A program made the position numbers and the translations under genes. DNA of 64,000 nt from Rhexocercosporidium sp. MPI-PUGE-AT-0058 (taxonomy: Eukaryota > Ascomycota > Leotiomycetes > Helotiales): contig JAGTJL010000002.1 in NCBI GenBank assembly GCA_020746875.1, forward strand, positions 3,534,001-3,598,000, given 5' to 3'. Shown piece after piece: positions 11,180 through 22,827 of the stretch. Under the pieces are notes generated by a model. That model was not told the origin of the DNA and did no database searches. It saw nothing but the letters and a program-made list of their open reading frames with translations. Every line of letters begins with the position of its first letter. Positions within the stretch are counted from its first letter, which is position 1.

Positions 11180-11690
11180 TTAGACCGTCACATTATATAT
11201 AAATTTGGTATAAAAAAAACTATTTTTAATTTCTTTTATATCTTAATCAATTATGAATGAAAATACTTGAAAGTTAAAAGCCTAATAGCTTAAAATATTT
11301 TCTTTCAATGAAATAATGTTTTGAACGATTTCTATTAATAGTTCTTATTTTATTAAGTAGTTTTTAAACTCTTATATGCATGATTTGTATGAGAGCAATT
11401 AACTACTTAATTAAACTAAAACTATTATTAGGAATAACATAAAACCTTACATAATAAGAGATATATGTCTAATGTATTACTTATTACAATTTTAACCTTT
11501 TTAATTCATTATTATGAAAGTTATAAAAGTGGAATTTAGTATGTAAGTTTTTTAAACTATTCTTATAAGATATTACGTAATCTGAAACGTTTTTCCTTTG
11601 AGATTAATAATCAATTAAAGGTAATAAGTTTATTATTAAAGTTTCATAGAATTCTATTAGTATTTAATAGAAATTGTAAGGGGTCGAAAC
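11180..11690. other. AT-rich block, RIP-like composition
   Basis: About 500 bases that by eye consist mostly of A and T, rich in TpA steps, with no open frame of note. Such islands in Pezizomycotina usually mark repeat DNA mutated by repeat-induced point mutation. No transposase remnant could be read. Confidence 0.6.
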
Positions 11691-11985
11691 CTTTTGTTTC
11701 TCATATAGATAGGTGGTCCAAATGGTGGGGTGGGGACTTATGCTCCTTTGGCCTTTGGTTGCATTTCTTCGTTGATCCGTGGCTCATGATAGCCTAGAAA
11801 CTGCTGACCAGCCGTACCCCCTCTGTTGAGGAGTTTCTAGTCTTTACGTTCGACTAGATTGCTTGAGACTATAACTAACAATGTGTCCCGTCTGCATTCT
11901 ATTAGACCCATTGGCAGGAAAGACAAGGGTGGGGACGTCCTTCAGGACTGGATGACACACAGGATGTGTTTCTATAAATCTAAGC

Positions 11986-13830
11986 TTATAAATAACTTGG
12001 CGGATGTGTTGTGTCTTTAAACGGCCATGCTTGAATCCATTGACTTCTCTCCTCCTCGGTTTTCGCGTAACGATTGAGAAAGTTCTCGCGACCTTGGGCC
12101 AATCGCTCCTTATAAATGGGGTAATTGGTATGATTGACCCAACCATCCCATCCCTGATATGCACCGATCTCGGTCAAAACCTCATGCATTAGCTCGACAC
12201 CTCTGCTCCAACTCCTCTCGAGATGTTGCTGTTGCGTCCTATTATCGGGAGTGAAAGAAAGGGGACACGGTATCGCGGGGTTAATACATGTTGTCCACTC
12301 GTCCTGAAGTCGGATGAGCATTCCCTGGAGGATTGGCTCTCCGTCGCTGAAGATTGAGCTTGCCAATCCAGTAATTTGACCAGGCAGAGTATCCCGAAAG
12401 CGTAGTGCATGAGCAATCTCTGGACATCGCTGGAGCATGAGAATTTCATAGAGTTTATAAAGAGACTGAGCAGCCCGGAGATTCTTGGATTGGTGCTGTC
12501 CCTCCTCGCTCATAGCATCAAAATCATCGGGAAGTGTTATCGGCGCAAAGCCTTCTGGTATTGGTCCTTCAAAGTCGATAAGTGATGGATGGCGCGCTTG
12601 GAGGAAGAGTGGCGAAACATTGACCGCTTGCCAGTCAATGATGTTGAGGATTCTTGTCGGCTTGGAAGGATCAACGAAGATGTTTTCAACATGTAGATCG
12701 GAGTGCCATAGAGTCGGCTTTGACAGACTGATATCGTTGGGCAGAATTTGGGTTGCAACTTTCAGATAATCCCGGAGGACTCCGACCTTCAATGCTCTGG
12801 TTGGACGATATTGGTTGGGACCGCCAAAGAAACCTTGCTGACCGGGATACGACAAAAGCTTATCGATGCACGCTAGCTCGCGGGCGGCGCGGGAATGGAC
12901 GAATTCATTGAGTGATGGCCCTGTCATCTAATTAGCTTGGGACGAGCATGACAGCGAGGGTAAGGGAATTTACACGGCCCTCGATTTACTTCAACAGAAT
13001 CTCTTCCTTGGTCGAAAAACGATCTGTTAGTTGTCGGACCAACTACGAAGGCTTCTTCTTTGTCTGTCGAGTTGATTGAGTCAAGAAATTGATTTAGGTC
13101 CGGGTTAGGTAGGTCCTTCGCATAATACAAGCTCCCATACATAGGAAAATTGGCAGAAGCAAAGGCTTTTTCGTAACCAGCCAAGGTTCTGACAACCTCC
13201 AGTCTTTGATCCCAAGGCATGTCATGCCATATCTTGCCCAATTCCACCCCTCCACTGCGTTCCATCAGGATGTACTCTGCTTTCACGGGATTGTCTGTTG
13301 AGGAGCTCCACCCATATACCTGTGGTGCCGGGATACCAAGAACATTTCGAACCTGCAACATGATTTTGAAGTCAGCAACCATCAGATGTAATGAGTTGAG
13401 GAGACCATACGTAGTCCATGGTGGCGGCTTCACTAGCTGTCATAAAGTGCGGCTGTCCTGCATTCGGGTTCGGGAGTTTGGCGATTAATTCTCGGTCGTC
13501 GTCCATAGTAATCAGGAATACCTTGCTAAAGTTTCCTTCAGGCAGTTTCTCAACCTTGACGCAAGAGCTAGCTCCGATCGCTTGCGCTGAAACATGGAGG
13601 AGTCCTGGCAGGTCAAACTCAACATAACGGCGAGAAAGATGATACTGCTCATTCCAGAGCCAACGCCCTGAGGTGTATTTGTAAAATTGCGCCACATCGC
13701 AGTCTCGAAGAATATCGACTTCGTGCGAAGTCATTATATACTGCCGGGAAAGCGAAGATGAAGGCGGAGTCGGTTGAGCGAACTTTCCAAACCGAGAGGA
13801 TTTGAAGAGCTGTCGACGAAACCAACTCAT
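11986..13830 (-). CDS. AIM9-like aminoglycoside-phosphotransferase-family protein
   Basis: Three exons: complement(13411..13830, 12974..13352, 11986..12920). Introns are 58 bp (GTATGG...TGCAG) and 53 bp (GTAAAT...GACAG). The second junction rebuilds the motif NRGPWPSLNEF. The protein is 577 residues. It opens FYKYTSGRWLWNEQYHLSRR and KLPEGNFSKVFLITMD (the N-lobe), with the invariant lysine in ELIAKLPNPNAG. The catalytic loop is LWHSDLHVENIF, followed by the metal-binding IIDWQ. This set is typical of fungal proteins related to yeast AIM9, a mitochondrial protein of unknown substrate. The basic N-terminus (MSWFRRQLFKSSRFGKF) fits a mitochondrial presequence and guided the start choice. It sits between two direct repeats next to AT-rich DNA. 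Confidence 0.86.
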
Positions 13831-14866
13831 TTTCAAAGGGCTTAAAATCCTATTCGAGGTAGAAGCTTGATGAACAAACAGTGGCTGAGGCGAGTGACAA
13901 AGCGAATGCGATCGCAGTACAATTGCTACTGATGCGGAAGAGTACGTCGCGTCGTGGGGCAATATTGAACTCTACAGGCTGGCGCGCGCGTAATTCTGCC
14001 AGGGGTAAGTTTTAGTGTGAATGGCGTAGCCTGGATACTAAAATACTTGTGTAGAGGAACTAATTAGGTTACAGCAGGAGAGACTCTGCGGGTAAGCTGA
14101 CTGCTGGTAGGCCAACTAAGCGACGCTAACCCCTTTAGAAATGTATAAGCCAAGTTTGCAGTTGCGAAATAGTCCGTTCTGTTATAGATGGCTACATTAG
14201 GGAAAGAAAAGGATAGCGCCGTTTCTTCAGAGTTGTTGCACGTTTATGTTGGTTTAAGTCATAAGTTAATCATATAGACAAAGTCGAATGCAAACTCTGC
14301 TACGTTCGCGAGACCACTAGTTATTAGAGAGCGTATCTGTAAATCATCTTATTACTATCCCATGGACTGGCATAAACACATTTTAGCGCCATTTGAAAGG
14401 ATACCTCTTTTTCGCAATAACACACTCAGCCATCGCGACCTCTAAAAAGTGTTCTAGAAAGCTACAAGTATTATTTTAAACTCTTAATTTCTTTTGATCT
14501 TCTTAGAATTCTTTTAATAGTCGAACTGCATTCGATGCGGCCACCTCAAATTATAGCGCTAAAATGTGCAAGCGAGTTGCCATTCCATGGGATAATTAAT
14601 ACTACAAGTCAATAAACAACTCCGCACCTCGATGCTTCCTGGTCTAATCGTGAATATCCTAGCAATAAGAGCTAACAACTCACGCAGGCGATAAGATAGT
14701 GTTATTTTACTATTAAGTTTCATTCTTATCTCGATATGTTCTACATTCAGAAACAGTCGAAACGGTCTTCCTTTCTGCGTGGGCGACATAGCTACAGAGA
14801 AGTACCACAACACAGCTACACAATAGCCCTACCTCCACCAAACTACAATTCCTCCTAGAGACTTCC
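13831..14866. other. intergenic region, right direct repeat copy
   Basis: Holds the right 56-bp repeat copy (14004-14059) and about 800 bases of AT-leaning sequence without a supported gene. Confidence 0.5.
14004..14059 (+). repeat. 56-bp direct repeat, right copy
   Basis: Partner of 11034-11089 (about 50/56 identical). Similarity continues weakly for some tens of bases downstream (TTACAG, GGTAA), suggesting both are edges of the same decayed repeat family. Confidence 0.75.
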
Positions 14867-15745
14867 CTAGCGCACCTTCTTGGGCGCATCGCCAACCAGC
14901 TTCGGAAACTCATACTTGCGTCTCAGTAACGAGTCGAAGGCGCCAGCAGGAAATAAACGTGTGATGATCCAAATCAAGGTAGTATAACTACCAGCCCAAA
15001 GGTGAACTGGAGGATTGCGTCTCAGCAGGCGCGAGACGACCGTCTTGGCCCATTCGTGTCGCGGCATGCGCGTCTCATAGTCCTCGGGCACATTCCCTCT
15101 AAATGCCGTATTCAGAGCATCTCTGCCGGCGCTGAAGAGCGATGCCTCTGGCACGAGCGAGTCCGGTCCCAGGATCTGATTCTCGGCGATTTTGGATCTG
15201 ACCCCGCCAGTCTTCATGTCCACGACCTTGATATTGAATGGAGCCATCTCGATGCGCATCGTTTCGCTGAGTAGCGCAGCAGCAGCCTTCGATGCATTGT
15301 AGGAGCCCTCCATTGGCGCGCCGAACACAGAGCAAATCGACGTGTTGTTGACAATTAGCCCTCCGTCCTTGGCTTTCAATAGCAAGGGTAGAAAGCCCTG
15401 GGTGACGGTGACTATCGGGTAGACATTCGTCTCAAACAAGCGGCGCATTTCTTCGACCTTGACGTCGCAGATGGGCATCGAATAGCCGCGTCCTGCATTG
15501 TTCACTAGCACGTCTAGCGTGCCATCCGTCAGCTTGCGCACCTCCTCGGCGCAGGACGTTATCGAATCGAGCGATGTTACGTCTAGGATGAGAGTTTCAA
15601 TCCCACTTGCTTTCATCTCTGACATCTTTGTCGGGTTTCTCGCTGTTGCAAATACTCGGCACCCGGCTTTTTGAAAGGCTATGGCCAGTGCCGAACCGAG
15701 ACCTCCATCGGAACAGCCGGTGATGAGGACAAGCTTTTGAGTCAT
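14867..15745 (-). CDS. short-chain dehydrogenase/reductase, AYR1-like
   Basis: Intronless, 292 residues, the usual length for classical SDRs. The Rossmann motif is LITGCSDGGLGSALA (residues 7-21); LDVLVNNAG follows at about 79-87. The catalytic set is a Ser in NNTSICSVFG and the YNASK box with Tyr and Lys. The GCSDGGLG form and overall layout resemble yeast Ayr1, an NADPH-dependent 1-acyl-dihydroxyacetone-phosphate reductase with lipase activity on lipid droplets. A hydrophobic segment near the C-terminus (LWAGSYTTLIWIITRLFPAG) could anchor it to a membrane, as in Ayr1. The exact substrate is not proven; many fungal SDRs of this shape serve in secondary metabolism. Confidence 0.87.
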   Translation of the reverse strand: MTQKLVLITGCSDGGLGSALAIAFQKAGCRVFATARNPTKMSEMKASGIETLILDVTSLDSITSCAEEVRKLTDGTLDVLVNNAGRGYSMPICDVKVEEMRRLFETNVYPIVTVTQGFLPLLLKAKDGGLIVNNTSICSVFGAPMEGSYNASKAAAALLSETMRIEMAPFNIKVVDMKTGGVRSKIAENQILGPDSLVPEASLFSAGRDALNTAFRGNVPEDYETRMPRHEWAKTVVSRLLRRNPPVHLWAGSYTTLIWIITRLFPAGAFDSLLRRKYEFPKLVGDAPKKVR

Positions 15746-16670
15746 TGTGGGAGAGCGGAAGAGTTGTAAGTGCTTTGAAGTGCAGACAGTGGAAAATGAT
15801 CAAACACGGACAAACTTATAGGAGAAGAATAGAGAACGGACAAAAATCTTGTAAAGAACGAGGTACCGAAAATGAATCAACAATAACATCACGGCCGGCC
15901 TCCGGATACGTTAGCGATTTCGGGTAGACCCTGTAGGCCGGCCGTTCTGGAGGACTATATCTACGGATGATTATCTCTTTCTAACGTTCTTTCCTAGGAT
16001 ATTCCATACGAAGTCAGATTCAGCGAAGCAGCACGCTTTGCGCGCCGGGCATGTCAGCTTTCCACTGTCGCATAGCTGCTCAGAGGGACGCTGAGAAGGT
16101 TTAGATCTTCTCCCGAAAGCGGTAGAAGAGCCGGCCAGCCCTTGCCCATTCGAATAATATGCTCAGCCAATAGACACACTTTGCGCGCACGATTCTCTTG
16201 ACTAGTATCAATAGTGGAACTAGACTTGGTTGTCTTTTAGCCTTGCTTTCTACAGTACTGTATCAAAAACTCCCTTTGGCAAAGCTTGGAGAGGCCCGGA
16301 TTGATGGGTTGGTCAGCACATGAGCATCAAATTTTAGTGGGTACTGAATGTTCCACGCCTGGACATATGCAGAGCAGGATATACTTCAGCAACTGATGGC
16401 GCATGCTATTGTGGATCATGGCTGAAGCCTGGCTGCTACTTGACCCGGAGCGCATGAACCCGCAGATAGGATCAGAGGAAAGTTACCCCAAGCCTTCAGA
16501 GGAGTGTGCGGCGAAGCGTTTCCCCATAGCAAAGTTCAGATCGGTAACGAATTATAGAGCGCATCCCTCCCATTTCTCGCCTGCTAATCAGGCCAGTGTC
16601 ATAGAAGTGTCCCGGCAATTTGGTAGATCACGTCTATTCGCCGACTAATCTCAACGTTCAAACTCAACTT
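15746..16670. other. intergenic region between SDR and Zn2Cys6 regulator
   Basis: No gene supported. Contains a short perfect inverted repeat (15891-15901 / 15935-15945). Confidence 0.45.
15891..15945. repeat. 11-bp perfect inverted repeat built on GGCCGGCC
   Basis: ACGGCCGGCCT at 15891-15901 and AGGCCGGCCGT at 15935-15945, 33 bases between, about 145-200 bases upstream of the SDR start. It could be a regulator site or a chance hairpin. Confidence 0.45.
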
Positions 16671-18361
16671 TCATCTTGATCTACTATTCTTACACTCTCT
16701 CATAAGTCTCCGCGTATATCCACACTGAGAAGCATTCTCTATGCTAGCGAGCTTTTCATCTAGGAAGATGACATCGGCTTCTCTTTCAGCGACAGATCGC
16801 AGGACCGAACAAGGCCAGCAGTAGAACCTGCCGAATGGTATCGAAGTGTCGACCATCCCAAGGATATGGAGACCGTCTTGGACCAGAGTTCGAATTTCCG
16901 GTGCACTGACATGTTCCTGGAGGACACTGTCAAGAAGCAATACCTTGGCCGCAATGAGATACAGCCGCGTGGTTGATGTGTAGCTTTGCGCCCGAATCTC
17001 ATCATCACGATTCTTGGTGGGGGGTAGGCTTCTGTGAGCCACGTCCAGATCGTTGAGCTGTTGCCAGAAGGACCCAAACACCTCGACAAGAACGGGGGAG
17101 CTGGGCCGGCACACGACAGCAATCTGCAGGATGAGTTCAATTACGGCAAATGGTAACCCCAGAGTAGGCGAGGCGGACCACACATTCGAGTCAGCGAATG
17201 GAACGGCTTCACACGTGTCCTTCAATTCGCGGATAAGGCTGAGATGCGATTTCAGAATGCTATGATCTGAAGAAAGGAGGATATGGGCGGAGTGATACAA
17301 GATCGATTCAGCACAGAGCCGCTCAAATGCGACTTGTGCACTCGTTTGAGCGATCGGTCCGCGACATCGACGAACCTTGAACAGCTGAAGTGCGGTGACA
17401 AGATGTTGCTCGCCGGCGTTTGGCAAACCGTCTAACCTCCATCTCTATTCGGACGTCAACACGACTTTTGAATTGTTCCTGAAGGAAACTGAATCAAGTG
17501 ATGCGTGAACTTACTTCTAACAAGTCAAAGAGAATCACTGTGCCCAGCACAAAATCCTCGGTTCCATCCACAACGTCTTCCAAGATCATTTGCCGTAATG
17601 CACGTATGGCACTACTGTAGTAGTTCAATGCAAGATTTCTGTAGGATGGTTGTGTCATCGAAAGATGCATAGCAGCTGACGCCGATATTGCAGTTGAGAG
17701 TTGTGGATACTTCGAGATCCACGAGAATTGATACGAGTAGTCGAAGTACCCGGGGTGTGCGTGCATGTGAGTCGTGGCCGGTATGACCTCGCGCTGGAAG
17801 TACACAAGCATGAGATAATGTTCATCTTCTGAAGGCCTCGTGAAGGGGCTAAGTTGATCAGATAAGTGAAATGGATTTCCATCACTTTGACAGAGCACAG
17901 TAGACCTTTCTAACGTGGGAGAATCCGAAAGCCGGTCGTGTGACACGGAATGCTGCGGCGACGATACTACTCCATCGGGTTGCTTGCCAGTCTCTGAATA
18001 AAGGTGGATGAAGTCTGGACTATTGGCCATAAGGAAACAGCTTGGAGGCGAGGAGGTTGAGTCTGAGGTAGTGGAGGTATTACTGTGTCGTATTGACGGT
18101 TTCTCTCCCCAGCGGCAATCAATTGCATTCCGAGTACAACTCACGCAACGCGGCTTTCTCTCATCACATTTCTTCCGCCGCTGCCTACCTAGTCGAATAA
18201 TGAGTGTTAAGTACGTTTATAGAGTCGAAGCGGGGAGATTTCCTAGAACACATACATGTCAGACACCCGGTCTTCGTTCTCAGCTGAGGCGGCGGGCGTC
18301 TTTGTCGACCCGTCGTCCTGACAGCTTCGCCGGTTTTTGCACCACAGATAGGCATGGCCAT
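16671..18361 (-). CDS. Zn2Cys6 fungal-type transcription factor
   Basis: Three exons: complement(18256..18361, 17515..18188, 16671..17444), with introns of 67 bp (GTATGT...ACTAG) and 70 bp (GTAAGT...AATAG). The first intron lies inside the zinc cluster, a common position. Joining gives C-L-T-C-R-Q-R-R-K-K-C-D-E-R-K-P-R-C-V-S-C and a sixth Cys in IDCRW, so all six zinc ligands are present. The second junction gives FDLLE/RWRLDGLPNAGEQHL. The protein is 517 residues with the loose helical 'fungal transcription factor' region in the C-terminal two thirds. It lies beside, and on the same strand as, the amidase, so local control of that gene is plausible but unproven. Confidence 0.85.
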
Positions 18362-19008
18362 GGATAGATAGACTACGGGCGGCAGTCGGATGGTTCAAGG
18401 TTGTACAGAGATGGTTCTATATGAGCACAGTTGTGCTTATAGTGCTCCGACTGGACGGCCTATCACGTTGAAACTGGGACAGGTGAGGGGCCGATGATTG
18501 GAATCTAGGGCGAGACTGGACCGTTACTTAAAGCGCGATACTTGGCTGGTAACACTGCGTAGTAGTCTGGTCGAGTCAACCTTTAAGATGCGGGTCGTTA
18601 GGAGACGGAGAAGCCCTTACAGTCCCAATCCCAATCGACTGTGCGGGGGCGGAAAAGGGGGAAGGGAAGCGCGGATCACACGGTCAGATTGGTCATTATC
18701 GGCCGGTGCGTGCCGGGTGGTTGTCCTGTAAGCGAATACTTCAGCATAATGAACCGGACCCAACCCAACCCCACTTTCAATGAGGCACAGAAAGAATTAG
18801 TGTTATAGAAGCTATCGAACCTATTGTTAGGGAGACTTCTACGCATGTTCAGATATACATAGTAATAGACCTGCTCAACTCGACGGTTTGAAGTAGTGAA
18901 ATTTACGCTGTTTTTAATCTGCTCTGGTTCCATCAGAATCAACAGGATCATCAAAGCGAACATGAGGAAATCATCGACTTCATCACCCGCTTATCAACCA
19001 GTACAATT
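18362..19008. other. intergenic region between regulator and amidase
   Basis: About 650 bases forming the regulator promoter and the amidase 3' flank. No gene seen. Confidence 0.5.
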
Positions 19009-20945
19009 CTACAGCTTCGTGTGTCCAATGGTAGATCTAGACTGTAAGACCTTGTCCACGATCTCCGTCACATCCACCAGTTCCTCCTCTCTCAAAGTAC
19101 GCGTCATAAGTTGAATAGAGCAGGGAGCCCCGTGCTCAACATCTGGATCGTCTTTGTGTTACACCCATGAGTCAATTGTTCTGGCAGTCTGTGCATCAAG
19201 TAACTTACAGGATGGAAACTTTGCATCCGCCACATCGACTGTTTTATCGGCTTTCAGGAACGGGATTATTGATGCAGGATACTTCAGAGAATATCAGTAC
19301 AGGATTTGCCTGGGTGGGGAGCCACTCACGTCTAACAGGTTTGCCAATGCTGTATATATGGCTGTCTCGTACATGTCGTGAGGTGGTGCGGGAGTGGTAT
19401 TGCTCGGGAGCAGGATGGCGTCGAATCCGTTCTTGACAAAAATGTCGTTCCACTCTTGCCTCAGCACTGAGCGTTGATGTGTCATCTCAAACAGCTCGTC
19501 CATCTCAAGCGGTCCAGATTCTGGACCAGCACTTTGCTGTCTAACCTTAGCAGCTATGGCGTGTTGTACTGAGGGTACGAATGGCTCTTTTCCGTCTATG
19601 ATGTGTCGCATTGAAGTCTTTTGAGGATCAATGTCAAAAAACCTCCAGCATAGTTGGTAAGCTGCTTGTAAAGAAGGAAATTGCTGTAGTGTAGACACCT
19701 TGTGTCCTGTATCTTCTAGCAGTCGTACAGCAGTTTTCAGAGCACGCACTATTGGGGGGCTGACTGGCTGAGCCTCATCTTGCAGGATGAAACCAATGTG
19801 CAACGGCCTCGACTGCTGGGGGAATTCTCTCCACGGTGCACACAGTGAAGTCGAATCAATCTCCCATGGCTTCCCAGGCCCAAGGACTGCACTCAGGAAC
19901 AGACGCAGGTCCTCTGCAGATGTAGTCAATGGGCCTGCTGAGGCTAGAACGCCTGGAGATCCTGCGCGGGTAGCAGATGTCACACTCCCAAATGGTATGC
20001 GTCCAACAGAACCTTTCAAGCTGTAAGTTCCGCAGCACAGGGCTGGAATTCGGACGGAACCTGCTATATCAGTTCCAACACCAATCAAAGAGCCTCGAAG
20101 AGCAACGAGAGCCCCTTCTCCTCCGCTACTTCCTCCAGAAGTCAGCGTGAGGTTAAGGGGATTTAACGTGCGGCCAAAGAGATTGTTGTGTGAATCGGCC
20201 GTCTAATGATCGTGAGCACGGGTCATCATGGATTGTTCTTGGAGAAGTTACAGACCATCAATGTCTGGGGAATATTCGTCTTTACGTAGAGAACTGCGCC
20301 AAGTGAGAGGAGAGTGTCGACCAACGGGCAGTTTTTGTCAGGCAAAGGATGTTTTAAAAATGACAAGTAGCCGAGCGTAGATGGGATGCCTTTGATGTTG
20401 AATCCATCCTACCGACGTGTTAGTTTGATGCTGAGTGCGAATATCCAGATTTTCTCACCTTGAGACTTATCGGGAGCCCATGGAGAGAACCCATCGGCTT
20501 CCCATGCTCAAGCAAATACAAGTCTAAAAACTTGGCTCTCTCGAAGGCGAGATCGAAGAAGGTTTCCGTCAGGCAATTTACCTTCTCGGTGTTAATACCA
20601 GCCTCTCTCTAATTGATCTTCACTGCGCAACCATACCAGCTGTTGCGCAATCGCCGCTCTCTTGCAGAAGGCCTGGGTGACCTCAAGGGAGGAGAGTTGT
20701 GCGTCTGCCATTTTGCGAACCAGCTCAACGGCCGAGAAGTCCTCGGTGATTGCTACCTCGGCATCTGAGAGGATGCCACAGGTTCGTGGGACGTGGAGAA
20801 CATTGAGCGGATTGTTCTCGGAAATGGTCGACAAGATACTCTCGGGGAGACGCCATTCTTCTGGAATTTTGGCTGCATTCCGAACCTGATACTTGGCAGC
20901 AACCTTTCGCCATTCATCATCAGCCGGTCCAGTGGTGGAGCTCAT
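19009..20945 (-). CDS. amidase (acetamidase/general amidase type), amidase-signature family
   Basis: Six exons: complement(20637..20945, 20581..20459, 20408..20256, 20202..19330, 19281..19209, 19151..19009). Introns are 48-57 bp, all GT-AG. The product is 557 residues, normal for fungal amidases. The catalytic Lys is in LPISLKDGFNIKG. The Ser-rich signature is TSGGSSGGEGALVALRGS, and the acyl-serine lies in GVGTDIAGSVRIPA. The C-terminus ends with PCSIQLMTRTLREEELVDV, the usual closing block. It should hydrolyse a small or aromatic amide to acid and ammonia. N-terminal helices (EVTQAFCKRAAIAQQL) match fungal acetamidases. Exons 5 and 6 are short and easily missed. Next to a Zn2Cys6 regulator on the same strand. 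Confidence 0.88.
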
Positions 20946-21815
20946 ATCTATCTATAGCGAAAGAAATGGCGAGGTGATGAAAATAGTGATGGCAGTGAGT
21001 TCTGTAATCGTCTCAAGGATGAGAAAGAGAGAGGAAGAAGGCAGAGATGGATAATGAAGATGAGAACGATGATCGAGACGCGATATGCTGCCTATTTTAA
21101 CCACCATTGATTGTAAAAGCACGAAGAGAACACACTTCCGTTTTTGACCAATGGATGTGCATTGCGCGCTACACCACAGCGGTCAGCTAGACTCGTGAAC
21201 GTAACTCGCTTGGGTGGATCTCGCGTTTCCCTGCCACGCCCAGCACCAAGATGCGCCGCGACGCCACATCCGAACCAATAGGAGTGGCTACGGATATGCC
21301 GACAGGAAACACTTCGCAGCGAGCGAGTCTCCGTCAACGAGGCCAATATCACCGCCATCGACCTGCCTGACCGGTAGCTTCTCTCTCAGCATCGGGATTC
21401 GGACCCGGCATGGGTACGGAGGCTTCGCCGGTTTTGCATTCGCTTCTCCAGTAAGGGCACCTGGCCTCCTCCTACTGACCACAACACCGACCTGCAAATA
21501 AACACCTTAGGCACATAGGCCCAGCCTCAGTCTCAGGAATAATCTTGATCATTCTCTGAGCTCCGTACGTCGGTACCTGTAGACTTTACATCAAACTTGG
21601 AATATAGCTGTCGGGATTAGGAGGAAATCCCTACACCCTCCTGAACAAAGTGTGAACGAGTCCGTGCTATAAACGTGTTCGTAGCCTTTTATTCTGAACT
21701 TACAGGGGTATAATCTTATATTCCGTGTGGTTTATCCTCTCGTCCTTATTTGTTACTGTGTGTAACAGCTTGCAAGCTCAAACAAGACACTTCCCCACAA
21801 GACAAAGCATCCAAT
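20946..21815. other. intergenic region
   Basis: Amidase promoter and GC-rich mixed sequence (about 21200-21480). Short opposing frames there look like chance. Confidence 0.4.
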
Positions 21816-22790
21816 ATGTCTGAATTTTCGATCCATCGAGCTCACCGCGCTCAACGGCCGAAAGTATATCCAACCTGATTATTCATCAAGCACGAATTCG
21901 TGCCCTCTTAGTCTGGCGAGAAGTTTGCTACCATCAACTCAGCGTTCGTGGACACTCGTCTCCGACTCTTGATCTCAAAGGTTCTAATCGATGGCTTTAC
22001 AGTAACAAGTCAGTGATCACCTCTGTATACGCGGCGGATATCGCAGATGTCGATAATTCAGTTGCTGCAGCAAGACCTGCCTTCCATAACGAGTTGTGGG
22101 CGGAAATGTCGCTCAGATCTTCAACTACTGTACTGGCTGGGCCAACAAGGTCCATGAAGGGCTCCGTCAAGGTGGTTTCTGCTGAGAAGCTGGCCTATAC
22201 GATGCCCGAACTTGTTGGCGTTTGCGCGCAGATTGTCCTGTGGAAGTTTTTCTCTCACGATGGCTGCATAGAAGATTGGTCGGGCGATTGCGGTTGGCAA
22301 TACTATTATGATCAAAGCTGCGAGTAGACTCTTTTGAGCATCCTATATCTTGCTTATTTATTAAGGAGGTAAGGTTCCCCCGAGGGTCGTCAATGTACTG
22401 AACGGGGGGAGGGACGAGTTGCCGGACATGAATTGGCGTTGCCTATTGACGTCGATAAGATGGGCTTCATAAGATCGATTGTCATATGGCGAAAGCTCAT
22501 GAAGACTACATCCTGTAACCTGAAAGAAAAAGAGAGAGAGAGAAAAACAATACTCTAGTGACGGGTGAGAAGTCTCCATGGTCGTCTTTGTCGACGACGA
22601 CTTCGAGCAAGTAGACGATTAGTCGCATATCAGCGTCACGTACAATCAGGGCAAAGTTTGCACATCAATAGCTCGGGTCTGGGTCCAAGATGACATCTAC
22701 GACAGATTCGTGGCCGTTGTCACAGGTATCTGCTGGTATCTAAAGTCGGCGGTCCCTTTTCCGACGACACCTTCCAGGGTGTACGACTCG
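21816..22790 (+). pseudogene. aldehyde dehydrogenase relic, truncated and multiply broken
   Basis: Read across frames, the region follows the NAD(P)-aldehyde dehydrogenase order. First come IELTALNGRKY and LFIKHEFVPS (then TAG at 21929-21931), SGEKFATINSA, and VITSVYAADIADVDNSVAAA (22009 on). KLAYTMPELVGVCAQIVLWKF follows, then MAA-stop-KIGRAIAVGNTIMIKAA, EGRVAGHELALPIDVDKMGF, and GEKSP/VVFVDDDFEQ. Last is NQGKVCTSIARVWVQDDIYD, containing the catalytic cysteine region, ending near PFPTTPSRV. The last third of the family's roughly 500 residues is missing. Stops and frameshifts number at least five. Function is lost. When intact such enzymes oxidise aldehydes, fitting the neighbouring amine and amide enzymes. 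Confidence 0.82.
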
Positions 22791-22827
22791 CCTTGAGTTG
22801 GAACATGCGAACTAGAGCACTCTAATA

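Larger units (their letters stand above)
10838..11985. other. intergenic region dominated by an AT-rich block
   Basis: Contains the left 56-bp direct repeat copy (11034-11089) and a strongly AT-rich block at about 11180-11690. No gene seen. Confidence 0.6.
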
